Source: Woeseia sp. (GTDB lineage: Bacteria > Pseudomonadota > Gammaproteobacteria > Steroidobacterales > Woeseiaceae). From it: DNA of 40,655 bases. The notes under the pieces were generated by a model. The model made no database searches. It worked only from the letters and a program-made list of their open reading frames with translations, and was not told the DNA's origin. Shown here in pieces: positions 22,779 to 32,400 of this stretch. Numbering within the stretch: the first letter of the stretch is position 1; every line of letters begins with the position of its first letter. Location of the stretch: the NCBI GenBank assembly GCA_013003155.1, contig JABDKF010000312.1, forward strand, positions 1-40,655, given 5' to 3'. The translations under genes were made by a program, and so were the position numbers.

Positions 22779-25052
22779 TCAGAAATCGTCGTCGTGCCAA
22801 TAGCGGCGCGCGTCCTTGCGGTACTCGCCGAGCAGGTTTAGCCCGCCGTTCGCACAGAGCCGATGTGCAATGGCACCGCCGGTCGCGGTCGACAGCAAGC
22901 GGGTCCCGGCCCCGCGCCAGCGCGCGACGACGTCGCCTTTCGGGAAGCCCCAGCGATTCTCAAAGCCCGACGAGACGATACCGACCTCCGCGCCCAACCT
23001 TGCAACGAATGCCTCTGAAGAGGAGGTGGCACTGCCATGATGAGGCACCTGCACAAGCGTTGCTTGACCGAGCAAATTAGCCCGCAGCAGGCCGCGTTCA
23101 ACGCGTGACTCAATATCGCCCGTCAACAGGGCGCGGGTGCCGCCAGCATCAATCTGTAAAACGCACGAACTATCGTTGCCGGCACTCGGCAAAGTTGGAT
23201 GCAGCATGTTGAATTCAACACCGTCCCACCGCCAGTGCTGTCCAATCCGGCAGGGGCGTTGTTTCGCCACGGCGGGCAACAACTCGCCTGCAAGCACCTT
23301 TTTAACCTGCAAGTTGCCTAACAGGTCGGATACGCCGCCAGCGTGGTCCTTGTCAGCGTGACTGACGATGAGCGCATCGATTTCACTGACACCAATGCTG
23401 GCGAGGAACGGCAGCACGACGCGCTCGGCGCTGGAGCTACCGCCGGTGTACGCAGGTCCGGTGTCATACAGCAACGTATGATGGCGCGTGCGGACCACAG
23501 CGGCGAGGCCCTGGCCAACGTCAAGCGTGTAAAGATCGACACAGCCGACAGGCGGCCGCGGTGGTAAGTAAATCAGCACGGCGACAAAGGCCAGCCACGC
23601 AAGATGGCGCCCGGGAAATCCCTGTGGCAACAAGACCCACAGAGGGGGCAACAACAGACAGACGATTGCAATGCCGCGCGACTGTGCCAGTTTCACCGAA
23701 GCCGCGGGAAGCGCTGCCAGCGTGTCGATCACAACATGAACAAATCTGAGGCTGTGCCACGCGAGCCACAACAGGCCGTCGCCGAGTGCCGCCAGCGGCC
23801 CGCCCAGGGTGAGGCCACCCAGTGCTGCGGGGACAGTGACCACGCTAAAAAGCGGCAATGCGATCAGGTTGGCAAGCGGCGCGAGCCATGCCGTCCGTGA
23901 GAAAGTCAGCGCCGTAAAGGGCAACATGCCAAGCAACAAAAACGCCTGCAACCTGGTCAGCTCGCGCAGCGCGGCAGCACTCGCCCACATTACACCGGGA
24001 CGACGGTGGGCGACGCTAAGTCGACTCGCCTGCAAGAGTATCGCGACCGCCCCAAACGACAGCAGGAAACCGGGCGAAAGGATGGCCAGCGGGTCCACTA
24101 TCAGCACGCACAGTGCAGTCATGGCCAACACTTCGTTGGGCCGCTTGGGGCGGCGCGCCAACAGGTAGCCGGTCGCACAGGTGGTCATTAGCAATGCGCG
24201 CTGCGCTGGAACTGCAAGTCCGGACAGCGCTGCATAAAGCGCGGCGACGGCAATCGCGGCCAGCAATGCGCGGTCGCGAATATTGCCGAACGGGAACAGC
24301 AGTCCGCCGACGGCCCACAACAATAGCGTCGCACCGGCCGCGGCCAGCCCGACGTGCAGGCCGGAGATCGCCATCAGGTGCGAGGTACCGGTACTCGCGT
24401 AGCGCTCCCAGGCACTGCTTGAAATGTCCTGCCGTGTACCGAGTGCAATCGCGAGCAGAGCAGCCCGAGCGTCACCCGCAGGCAGTAACGCGGTAATGCG
24501 CAACGCAGCCCGTTGGCGCGCGAGTTGCAGTCGGGTCGGCCCCCTGCCCTCGACCCGCTGTGCCGCCAGGACATAGCCCGTCGCGCCAATGCGCTCGCGG
24601 TGCAACCAACCCTCATAGTCAAAACCGCCAGGGTTACGCGTCCCTCGCGGTCGGCGTACACGGGCTGCAAACTGCCAATACTCACCCAGGCGAGGCGTCG
24701 CGCCGGCCCGGTACCAGCTCAGCCGCAGCCGCGCGGGCAACCTGGGGTCTTTCGTTGCCACCAATAGGCTAATTTTTTGGTCACTTGCTTTCGGAAAATC
24801 AATGACTTGTGCGACAAACTCAATCTTGGTTCTATGCAAAGATGGCGCCAGGCGCTGATCAAGCGCGCTGCCGGCGGCAACGGCAAATCCGATAAACCCG
24901 GCAAGGCCGGCTGCAACGATACGGGTCGATCGCCTGCAGCAAGCTAGACAGGCGGTGGCACCGAGGACCGCGAGCAGTCCCCGATCGGGCAGAACTGGCA
25001 GCACGCTGCATAAAGTAGCGCCGAGCACGGCCGATAAGCTATTTGGCAGCAT
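22779..25052 (-). CDS. comEC: ComEC/Rec2 DNA-uptake channel
   Basis: ComEC carries single-stranded DNA across the inner membrane during natural transformation. The 757-residue protein has an N-terminal DUF4131 region with membrane helices and a periplasmic OB-like part. The Competence domain follows (residues ~190-460; HLMAISGLHVGLAAAG is the hallmark), with many helices. The C-terminal metallo-beta-lactamase-like domain (~500-740) contains DVGQGLAAVVRT and the metal motif SHADKDHAGG. VPHHGSATSS supplies another ligand. I chose ATG 25052, preceded by AGGGA. A GTG at 25103 is also in frame but would overlap the region upstream of the divergent DUF2062 gene. No other competence gene lies in this window. 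Confidence 0.96.
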   Translation of the reverse strand: MLPNSLSAVLGATLCSVLPVLPDRGLLAVLGATACLACCRRSTRIVAAGLAGFIGFAVAAGSALDQRLAPSLHRTKIEFVAQVIDFPKASDQKISLLVATKDPRLPARLRLSWYRAGATPRLGEYWQFAARVRRPRGTRNPGGFDYEGWLHRERIGATGYVLAAQRVEGRGPTRLQLARQRAALRITALLPAGDARAALLAIALGTRQDISSSAWERYASTGTSHLMAISGLHVGLAAAGATLLLWAVGGLLFPFGNIRDRALLAAIAVAALYAALSGLAVPAQRALLMTTCATGYLLARRPKRPNEVLAMTALCVLIVDPLAILSPGFLLSFGAVAILLQASRLSVAHRRPGVMWASAAALRELTRLQAFLLLGMLPFTALTFSRTAWLAPLANLIALPLFSVVTVPAALGGLTLGGPLAALGDGLLWLAWHSLRFVHVVIDTLAALPAASVKLAQSRGIAIVCLLLPPLWVLLPQGFPGRHLAWLAFVAVLIYLPPRPPVGCVDLYTLDVGQGLAAVVRTRHHTLLYDTGPAYTGGSSSAERVVLPFLASIGVSEIDALIVSHADKDHAGGVSDLLGNLQVKKVLAGELLPAVAKQRPCRIGQHWRWDGVEFNMLHPTLPSAGNDSSCVLQIDAGGTRALLTGDIESRVERGLLRANLLGQATLVQVPHHGSATSSSEAFVARLGAEVGIVSSGFENRWGFPKGDVVARWRGAGTRLLSTATGGAIAHRLCANGGLNLLGEYRKDARRYWHDDDF

Positions 25053-25133
25053 GGTCCGCAATCCCTGCGGTTTATCGATATGATGCCGGCCAAAGCGCGA
25101 CACTGGGCTCTATCACATCGAAACAAATGCGGC

Positions 25134-25676
25134 ATGCCAAGACGATTTTTTAGAAAATTTGCACTGAAACGCCATCATTTTGTCGGGCGTTGGTACCTCG
25201 CACCTTTCAATCACTTGTTGCACGACCAACGGCTGTGGGGGGTACGCCGGCGCACGATCGTGCCGGCTTTTGCGCTGGGCCTGTTTGTCTCGTTTATGCC
25301 GGTACCCGGCCATGTACTCATCGCAGCGCTATTAGCGCTCGTGCTGCGCGTGCACATTCCGGTAGCGGCTTTAACGACTTTTGTGAGTAACCCGCTGACG
25401 ATTGGGCCAATGTTCTACCTCGCCTACCGCGTTGGACGCTTTCTTCTGGGCTTTCCGGAGCGTCCGTTTGCCATTGAGCTATCTTTCGCCTGGTTAACCG
25501 ACAGCTTTGCAAATATCTGGGCGCCGTTAACACTGGGTGCATTCATTTGTGGCAGCCTGGCCGCGCTTGCAGGCTTTATTGCGCTGGATGCGCTATGGCG
25601 GGCGTCGATCGCGGATTATCTCGAAAAGAGGCGACGGCGCAAGGAACGTCGCGCCGGCGACAACACGAGTCGCTAG
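25134..25676 (+). CDS. DUF2062 membrane protein
   Basis: This 180-residue protein of the DUF2062 family has a basic N-terminus (MPRRFFRKFALKRH) and two or three membrane helices (residues ~45-65, ~70-95, ~145-170). The conserved GLFVSFMPVPGHVLIAALLA and FVSNPLTIGPMFYLAYRVG segments are present, and the C-terminal tail is basic. The function of the family is unknown. The start at 25134 fits the family, although upstream ATG codons at 25080/25083 are open and the ribosome binding site is poor. It is divergent from comEC, as I recall for Pseudomonas, and its stop shares the bases CTAG with the convergent lolD stop. Confidence 0.92.
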   Translation: MPRRFFRKFALKRHHFVGRWYLAPFNHLLHDQRLWGVRRRTIVPAFALGLFVSFMPVPGHVLIAALLALVLRVHIPVAALTTFVSNPLTIGPMFYLAYRVGRFLLGFPERPFAIELSFAWLTDSFANIWAPLTLGAFICGSLAALAGFIALDALWRASIADYLEKRRRRKERRAGDNTSR

Positions 25677-26353
25677 GCGGGATTAAGACGCCCGTGCTCG
25701 AGAGTAAAAATGCGGTCCATACGTGAGGCGATGTCATGATCGTGCGTGACGATAATCAGGCTGGTCGCCAACTCCCGATTTAATTCCAGCATCAGATTCA
25801 ACACCTGCTCACCATTGCCCGCATCAAGATTGCCGGTCGGCTCATCTGCCAGAACTAACTTCGGCTCTGTTATCAATGCTCGGGCCACCGCAGCGCGCTG
25901 ACGTTCACCGCCAGACATCTCTCCCGGCTTGTGGCTGAGTCGTTCGCCCAGCCCAACCCTTGCGAGCAACGCGCCAGCACGCGTTATGGCCTCGTCCCGC
26001 GCTATGCGTCGAATCATCAACGGCATAGCCACGTTCTCGGCCGCCGTGAATTCCGGCAACAGGTGATGAAACTGATAGACGAAGCCCAAATACTTGTTGC
26101 GCAGCAAACCTTTCTCACGTTCATTCGCATGCGCCATCATTTGTCCACCGACGCTGACATCGCCGCTTGTCGGTTCGTCGAGACCGCCCATGATCTGCAG
26201 CAAGGTCGTTTTACCGGACCCTGATGACCCGATGATCGCCAGGCGTTCGCCTGCCTTAACCTCGAGATTGACGCCGGACAACACCTCCAGCATCGCGTTA
26301 CCTTCACGATAGCGGCGCACGACTTCGCGACAAATCAGCACGTCGTCAGTCAT
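25673..26353 (-). CDS. lolD: Lipoprotein-releasing ABC ATPase LolD
   Basis: LolD powers LolC/E, which extracts outer-membrane lipoproteins from the inner membrane and hands them to LolA. The 226-residue protein has Walker A GSSGSGKTTLLQ, the signature MSGGERQRAAVARAL, Walker B LVLADEPTGNLD and the switch His in VTHDHDIA. The start at 26353 (MTDDVLICREV) fits the family. A longer in-frame reading to 26548 lies entirely inside lolE and is rejected. It overlaps the lolE stop by 8 bases. MacB-type ATPases are similar, but the LolC/E-type partners next door settle the call. Confidence 0.95.
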   Translation of the reverse strand: MTDDVLICREVVRRYREGNAMLEVLSGVNLEVKAGERLAIIGSSGSGKTTLLQIMGGLDEPTSGDVSVGGQMMAHANEREKGLLRNKYLGFVYQFHHLLPEFTAAENVAMPLMIRRIARDEAITRAGALLARVGLGERLSHKPGEMSGGERQRAAVARALITEPKLVLADEPTGNLDAGNGEQVLNLMLELNRELATSLIIVTHDHDIASRMDRIFTLEHGRLNPA

Positions 26354-27584
26354 GACGCAGCGCCTCTGCGGGCGACGTCCTGGCACCCCGCCATGCCGGA
26401 TATACGGTTGAAAACAGCGCCAGCGCCAGCGCGATGCCGCATACCCTGGCGACATCCGGCCAACGCAGGTCGGCTGGTAAGTCGCTGATGAAGTAGACAT
26501 CCGCAGCGAGAAATTTGATGCCAAAAGTTGCTTCAAAGAAACCCACAAGATTCTCCAGATTGATTGTCAGCAAAACCCCCAGGACCAGCCCGGCCGCGGT
26601 GCCGACAACACCGATCACCGTGCCCTGAGTCATGAAGATGCGCATTATCGACGACGGCGCAGCACCGACGGTACGCAGGATAGCGATATCGGACTGCTTG
26701 TCTTTGACGACCATCACCAGGGTCGAAACGATGTTGAACGCTGCGACAGCGACTACCATCAGCAAAATAACAAACAAGATGGATTTCGTAATCTGGATTG
26801 AACGAAAAAAATTGACGTGACGTCTCGTCCAGTCACTGACCAGCACGCCGCCGCCGCCCGCGACCGCGACATCGCGAACGATCTCTGGCGCCCGAAACAC
26901 GTCGTTGACGGCAAGCCGCAGTCCGCTTACATCATTCCCTTTGCGAAACAGGCGGCGCGCATCCTCAAGATTAATAAATCCCAGGCGACGATCAAACTCG
27001 TACATGCCAACGCGATAAATGCTGCTCACAGTAAAACGTTTACTGCGCGGAATCACACCGAGTGGCGTGACCCGGCCTTCCGCCAACGTAACCGTGACCT
27101 TGTCCCCAAGCGAGACGCCGAGCTCGCGCGCAAGTTCGACGCCGATAGCAATGCGGAAAGCACCCGGCTCAAGCGAGCCGATGTCGCCATTCGTTGTCAC
27201 CTTGTCTATGCCTGATACCTGCCGCTCCAGCGACGGATCAATTCCTCGCAAAGCCGCCCCGCTTAAAGATCGGCCCGCGATCAGTAGCGCCTGGCCGTCG
27301 ATATACGGGGCACTGGCCACGACGCGCGGATCTTCTGCCGCGACGGCCGCCAGCCCAGGCCAGTCGGCTAAACGTTGATTGGCTCCCTCAATACTTGCAT
27401 GTCCCGTCATCGCCAGCAGCCGGTCCTGCAATTCGCGTTCAAAGCCGTTTACAACCGACAGCACGATGATCAGTACCGCGACCGCAATGGCGATGCCGAG
27501 CATTGATATCAGCGAAATCAGCGAAACAAAGTGGTTGCTGGAACGCGAGCGCACATAGCGATTGCCTATCCAGGTCTCGTACAT
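26346..27584 (-). CDS. lolE: Lipoprotein-releasing permease, second LolC/E-type subunit
   Basis: This 412-residue membrane subunit has an N-terminal helix (LISLISMLGIAIAVAVLIIV), a large periplasmic domain (~residues 50-260) and three C-terminal helices of the FtsX-like domain, with the conserved SDIAILRTVGA coupling segment that contacts LolD. The start at 27584 (MYETWIGNRYVRSR) is given by AGGG seven bases upstream and lies 13 bases after the stop of the first LolC/E-type gene. LolC and LolE are paralogues. I cannot tell from motifs alone which is which, so the symbol is tentative. The cargo, such as the lipoprotein at 7440-7745, is inferred. Confidence 0.9.
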   Translation of the reverse strand: MYETWIGNRYVRSRSSNHFVSLISLISMLGIAIAVAVLIIVLSVVNGFERELQDRLLAMTGHASIEGANQRLADWPGLAAVAAEDPRVVASAPYIDGQALLIAGRSLSGAALRGIDPSLERQVSGIDKVTTNGDIGSLEPGAFRIAIGVELARELGVSLGDKVTVTLAEGRVTPLGVIPRSKRFTVSSIYRVGMYEFDRRLGFINLEDARRLFRKGNDVSGLRLAVNDVFRAPEIVRDVAVAGGGGVLVSDWTRRHVNFFRSIQITKSILFVILLMVVAVAAFNIVSTLVMVVKDKQSDIAILRTVGAAPSSIMRIFMTQGTVIGVVGTAAGLVLGVLLTINLENLVGFFEATFGIKFLAADVYFISDLPADLRWPDVARVCGIALALALFSTVYPAWRGARTSPAEALRHD

Positions 27585-27597
27585 GCTGCTGCCCTGT

Positions 27598-28851
27598 CTA
27601 CTCGTACCGCAGCGCGGCGGCCGGCTCAACGTGTGCCGCACGTCGTGCAGGATATAAAGTCGCGAACGACGTCAACACGAAAGCCGCAACGCCGATAGTA
27701 ATTACATCGGCGATCTCAAGAATCGAAGGTATTTGCGATACGTAGTAGACATCACCGGGCATGATCTGAAATCCAAAGAGGCGTTCGATCGCCGGCACCA
27801 GCGTCGGCACATTGATCGCAATGACCACGCCGGCAAGCACGCCAACGATAACGCCCAGCCAGCCGATGACGGCCCCCTGAATAAAAAACACGCGCACGAC
27901 GCCATTGGGGTCCATACCCAGTGTGCGCAAAATAGCAATATCGGTGGTCTTGTCGGTTACGACCATGACGAGGCTGGCCACAATGTTAAACGCGGCAACG
28001 CCAATAATTAGCGACAAGATCAACGACATCATCATTTTTTCAATTCGGATTGCCCGAAAGTAGCTGGCGTTTTCCACAGTCCAGTCGCTGGTGCGATATC
28101 GCTCTCCGAGAGTCACCTGCAACTCAGCAGCCACCTGCGGTGCCTGCATGACCTCGTCCGTCAGGAAACGCAATGCGGTAACGCCATCACCATTCCCGGA
28201 CAATCGCGCTGCATCCGAAATATGCATCAAAACGAGGCTGGAATCGTGCTCAGAAACACCCGCCTCAAACACACCGCGGACGATGAACCGTTCCAGGATC
28301 GGTTCCATTTGGCCGTCGCCGGTAGCGCGCGGAATGAGCAGGACCACACCGTCGCCAATGCCAACCCCGAGGTCCCAGGCAAGCAAGCGACCGACCACGG
28401 CACTTTTTTCGCCCGCTTGCAGGACGTCCAGATCGCCGCTTAAGAAATTAATGGTGCGCCCGGCCACTTGAGCCTCGGCGGCGGGATCGATGCCGTCCAC
28501 CTGGACCGGCTGCAGGTCCGTGCCGGTGCGAATCATCCCCTCCAGTTTTACAATGGGCGCTGCCGCCAGGACTCCGTCAACCTGCAGGGCAGCGTCCCGA
28601 ATCGACGGCCAGTCGCGCAAAACGCCCTCGTCGGACGCTACAAAGCCGTGCGCGGTCATGCTGAGAAGGCGCGAACGCAGCTCGCCCTCAAATCCGTTCA
28701 TGACGGACAGGATGACGATAAGCGCGGCAACCCCGAGCGCGATACCGAGCAGAGATATTAGAGTAATGAATGAAACGAAACGCGTGCGGCGTTTGGCCCG
28801 CAGATAGCGCAAACCCACAAACAGTTCTACGGCCTGGATCATCGGCCGCAT
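27598..28851 (-). CDS. lolC: Lipoprotein-releasing permease, first LolC/E-type subunit
   Basis: The 417-residue protein has the same layout as its downstream neighbour. It starts LFVGLRYLRAKRRTRFVSF, which is a LolC/E hallmark, followed by a hydrophobic helix (residues ~25-50), a periplasmic domain, and three C-terminal helices including the TDIAILRTLGM coupling helix. The two proteins are clearly diverged paralogues rather than a recent duplication. Transcription order is this gene, then its paralogue, then lolD. The start is ATG 28851, with an ATG three codons in as an alternative. Naming it lolC follows its first position and is tentative. Confidence 0.9.
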   Translation of the reverse strand: MRPMIQAVELFVGLRYLRAKRRTRFVSFITLISLLGIALGVAALIVILSVMNGFEGELRSRLLSMTAHGFVASDEGVLRDWPSIRDAALQVDGVLAAAPIVKLEGMIRTGTDLQPVQVDGIDPAAEAQVAGRTINFLSGDLDVLQAGEKSAVVGRLLAWDLGVGIGDGVVLLIPRATGDGQMEPILERFIVRGVFEAGVSEHDSSLVLMHISDAARLSGNGDGVTALRFLTDEVMQAPQVAAELQVTLGERYRTSDWTVENASYFRAIRIEKMMMSLILSLIIGVAAFNIVASLVMVVTDKTTDIAILRTLGMDPNGVVRVFFIQGAVIGWLGVIVGVLAGVVIAINVPTLVPAIERLFGFQIMPGDVYYVSQIPSILEIADVITIGVAAFVLTSFATLYPARRAAHVEPAAALRYE

Positions 28852-28988
28852 TAAACCACATCACCCGCGCGGCGTATGCCGCCGATCCCGCTGGGCGCGC
28901 GGGATAAACTGTGAACCAGGTCTGCGTGTCCCCGGCGGCCGACGTGTAAAAAACCTTCTAAGTGCATGTTTTGTACCGGCCTGCCCGG

Positions 28989-28997
28989 TGCTATAGT
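28989..28997 (+). promoter_or_regulatory. Candidate extended -10 promoter for the small exported protein
   Basis: TG-C-TATAGT is an extended -10 element about 28 bases before the ATG at 29025. A weak TTTTGT lies at 28969-28974, 17 bases upstream. The GGAGAG ribosome binding site at about 29013 follows the expected start. Confidence 0.5.
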
Positions 28998-29024
28998 CGC
29001 GCTGTGGCCTATTGGAGAGTAGTA

Positions 29025-29306
29025 ATGAGAAACGTCCGTGCCCTCGTAGTAATCGCGCTCGCCAGCGGCATGCTGGGCGTCGCGCAGGCGGATACGCTGC
29101 AAATGGGCGGTGCGGACAAGTCTGCCCGCTTTAATGAAGCAGGCAAGCCAAGCCGCGGCATGAGCCAGGCCCGGGTCGAAGCAGAGTACGGCGTGCCCAG
29201 CACGCGCCGCGGACCAGTCGGCGATCCGCCGATCTCGCGATGGGACTACCCGGGTTTTGCCGTCTTTTTCGAGTACGACAAGGTCATCCACGCGGTTTCG
29301 AAGTAG
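29025..29306 (+). CDS. Small exported protein of unknown function
   Basis: This 93-residue protein has a clear signal peptide (residues 1-21, cleavage after AQA) and a mature part of about 72 residues. The mature part contains GMSQARVEAEYGVPSTRRGPVG and ends SRWDYPGFAVFFEYDKVIHAV (both blocks given whole only in position, residues ~45-92). The pattern of a short helix (MSQARVEAEYG), a proline turn and two strands with a buried Trp-Tyr resembles SmpA/BamE-like small envelope domains, but this is a weak impression. The start is fixed by GGAGAG. It lies between lolC (divergent) and mfd (same strand, 141 bases on) and seems to have its own promoter. Confidence 0.8.
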   Translation: MRNVRALVVIALASGMLGVAQADTLQMGGADKSARFNEAGKPSRGMSQARVEAEYGVPSTRRGPVGDPPISRWDYPGFAVFFEYDKVIHAVSK

Positions 29307-29406
29307 GTCAGTAAGTCCCGAGCCTGCGCCCGCCGCAGGATCCTGCCAGAAGCTCTCTTTCGCCCACGACTGCAGTCCGTGATTTCTGCTGCGCGGGATC
29401 GGGCTG

Positions 29407-29415
29407 TGAGATAAT
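29407..29415 (+). promoter_or_regulatory. Candidate extended -10 promoter of mfd
   Basis: TG-A-GATAAT is an extended -10 with five of six hexamer matches, 32 bases before the GTG start of mfd. The -35 region is poor. A short GC-rich hairpin (29323-29339) lies between the preceding gene and this element but has no T-run. Confidence 0.5.
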
Positions 29416-29447
29416 CGCGGCCCCTCGCCTCCAGCCCCATTGTATTT

Positions 29448-32400
29448 GTGCCCAGTCCTAACCTGCTTATTCCCGCCAGTCAGCTCGACACCGTAAAAAG
29501 CATCGGCCGCCTCTCAGGCGCCAGTGCCGCTCTCGCCGCGGTCGAAATCGCTCGCGGGCTGTCGCGACCGCTTACGGTGTTGGCAGCCGATGCCAGGGAG
29601 GCAGACCGCCTGGAGGCGGAAATTCGCTGGTTTGCAGGCGAGCTGCCGGTGGTACATTTCGTCGAATGGGAAACCCTGCCCTGGGACACTTTTTCACCGC
29701 ACCAGGACATCGTATCTCAGCGACTCGAAGTGCTCGCTCACCTGCCGCGGAAGAAACAGGGCATCTTGATCGTATCCGCTGCTGTGCTGTTGCAGCGCCT
29801 GCCGCCGGTCGGCTACGTCAGCGCACGAACGCTGCAAATGCGCGTCGGTGACAAACTCGATCGCGATTCGTTTTTAAGCTCCTTAACAGAGTCCGGTTAC
29901 CTGCGCGTCCCGCAGGTTGAGGAGCATGGCGAATTCGCCGTACGCGGAGCATTGCTTGACGTCTTTCCAATGGGCGCAGCGCATCCCTTGCGCATCGATT
30001 TTTTTGATGACGAAATAGATTCTCTGCGGAACTTTGACCCGGAGACGCAACTTTCCGGGGACAAGCAGACCGAGATCAATATTTTGCCGGCACGAGAAGT
30101 GCCGCTGGATGCTGATGCTGTCAAAGATTTTCGTCTTCGCTATCGCGAGCGCTTCGAGGGCCAGCCGTCACAATCGCGCGTTTACCGGGACGTTTCAGAC
30201 GGAATCGCTCACGGCGGTGTCGAATATTATCTGCCGCTGTTCTTCGAGACGACCGTCACCCTGACAGATTATCTCCCGGCTGATACCACGGTTTTCGCTG
30301 CTGTTGAGCTGGAAGGCGCCCTGCAACAGGCGTGGGACGATATCAACGAGCGCTACGAAATGTGTCGCCTGGATCCGGAACGGCCGGTGCTGTCGCCTGA
30401 TGAGACGTTCGTAGCGCCCGCAGAAGTGCAGCAGGCCCTCGGCAAGTTTCGCCGTATCAACGCCAGCAGCACGTCCTTGCCGGACGCCGACGACACACTG
30501 AACGTCGACACGAAGATGCCGCCCGCCGTAAAGATTGAGGCTCGCTACGAAGATGCCGCGCGCACGCTGATGGACTTTCTCGCCCGTCACGAGGGCCGGG
30601 TCTTGTTCACCGCGGATTCTGCCGGCCGGCGCGAAAGCATTTCGGATTTCCTGCGGGGGCGCGATCTCGATGCAGTGCGCTTTGCGGATTGGGCCGGTTT
30701 TGCGGACAGCGACGCACGCCTCGGCGTGGCGGTCTCGCCGCTAGACGACGGCGTGCTCCTGCCGTCGGCCGGTATCGCACTGATCAGTGAGCAACAGCTA
30801 TTCGGTGATCGCATACGCCAGAAAAATCGCCGCCGCCGTGCAGAACGCGATCCCGAGACCATCATCAAGCAGTTGAACGACCTCGTGGCCGGTGCGCCAG
30901 TTGTGCATGCCGAACACGGTGTCGGTCGGTACCTCGGACTTTTGACGCTGGAAGCAGGCGGCACGGTTGGCGAGTTCCTGCACCTCGAATACGCTGGCGG
31001 TGACAAGCTGTACGTGCCTGTCCAGTCACTCGATCTGATTTCGCGCTACACGGGTGCGTCACCGGAAAACGCGCCACTACATCGCCTGGGCAGCGACCAA
31101 TGGGCGAAAGCAAAAAGGCGTGCTGTTGCAAAAATTCGAGATGTTGCCGCCGAGCTGCTCGACGTCTACGCGCGGCGGGCGGCACGTGCCGGCCATGCCT
31201 TCAAATGGCCGGAGAACGATTACCGCGCATTCGAGAACGGCTTTCCCTTCGAGCCAACTGACGATCAACAGCAAACGATAGAGGACGTGCTTGCCGATAT
31301 GGCGTCGGCCCAGCCGATGGACCGGGTCGTCTGTGGCGACGTCGGCTTCGGCAAGACGGAGGTTGCATTGCGCGCGGCGTTTGCTGCCGTAAACGGCGGA
31401 AAGCAGGTTGCACTGCTGGTTCCCACCACGCTTTTGGCGCAACAACACGGCCAGACTTTTCGCGACCGGTTTGCCGACTGGCCCGTGCGCATCGAAATTC
31501 TGTCGCGCTTTCGCTCGGCCAAAGAAATGCAGTCCGTTGTAAAGGCGATGCGGGATGGCCGGGTCGACATCGTGATCGGCACGCATCGCTTGTTGCAACA
31601 CACCAAGGATTTCAAGGATGTCGGACTCATTATTATTGACGAAGAACATCGCTTCGGCGTCCGTCACAAAGAACGTATGAAAGCGTTGCGCAGTGAAGTG
31701 GACGTCCTGACGCTTACCGCGACGCCGATTCCACGCACGTTGAACATGGCCCTTGGCGGATTGCGCGAACTGTCACTGATCACGACGCCACCCGTTGACC
31801 GCCTGGCGGTAAAAACCTTTGTCGCCGAGTGGAATGATGTTGTTATTCGCGAAGCCTGCCTGCGCGAGATCAAGCGTGGCGGCCAGGTCTTTTTTATTCA
31901 TAATAAAGTGGAGGATATCGCCCGCATTGGCGAACGCCTCACCAAACTCGTTCCCGAGGCGAAGATTCGTGTTGGACACGGTCAGATGCCCGAACGTGAA
32001 CTCGAACAAGTGATGCTCGATTTTTATCACCGCCGCTTCAACCTGTTGTTGTGCACAACTATTGTGGAATCAGGGATCGATGTGCCGACGGCAAATACGA
32101 TCATCATCAATCGCGCCGATCGATTTGGACTCGCGCAGCTGCACCAGCTGCGCGGCCGTGTTGGCCGGTCCCATCATAAAGCTTACGCCTATCTGATTGC
32201 GCCGCCGAAACGCGCGATGACGGCCGACGCAGTGAAACGGCTTGACGCAATCGATTCGCTGGAAGATCTGGGAGCCGGCTTCACGTTAGCCACCCACGAT
32301 CTTGAGATACGTGGCGCAGGAGAGCTGCTCGGCGATACGCAAAGCGGCCAGATTCAGGAAATCGGGTTTTCGCTGTACACCGAACTTCTGACACGCGCCG

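Noticed and set aside
26354-26548. N-terminal extension of lolD
   Set aside because: It lies inside lolE and reads as an arginine- and tryptophan-rich shadow. MTDDVLICREV is the normal LolD start.
29323-29339. CCTGCG/CGCAGG hairpin upstream of mfd as a terminator
   Set aside because: The stem is six base pairs and there is no T-run, so it cannot be called an intrinsic terminator.
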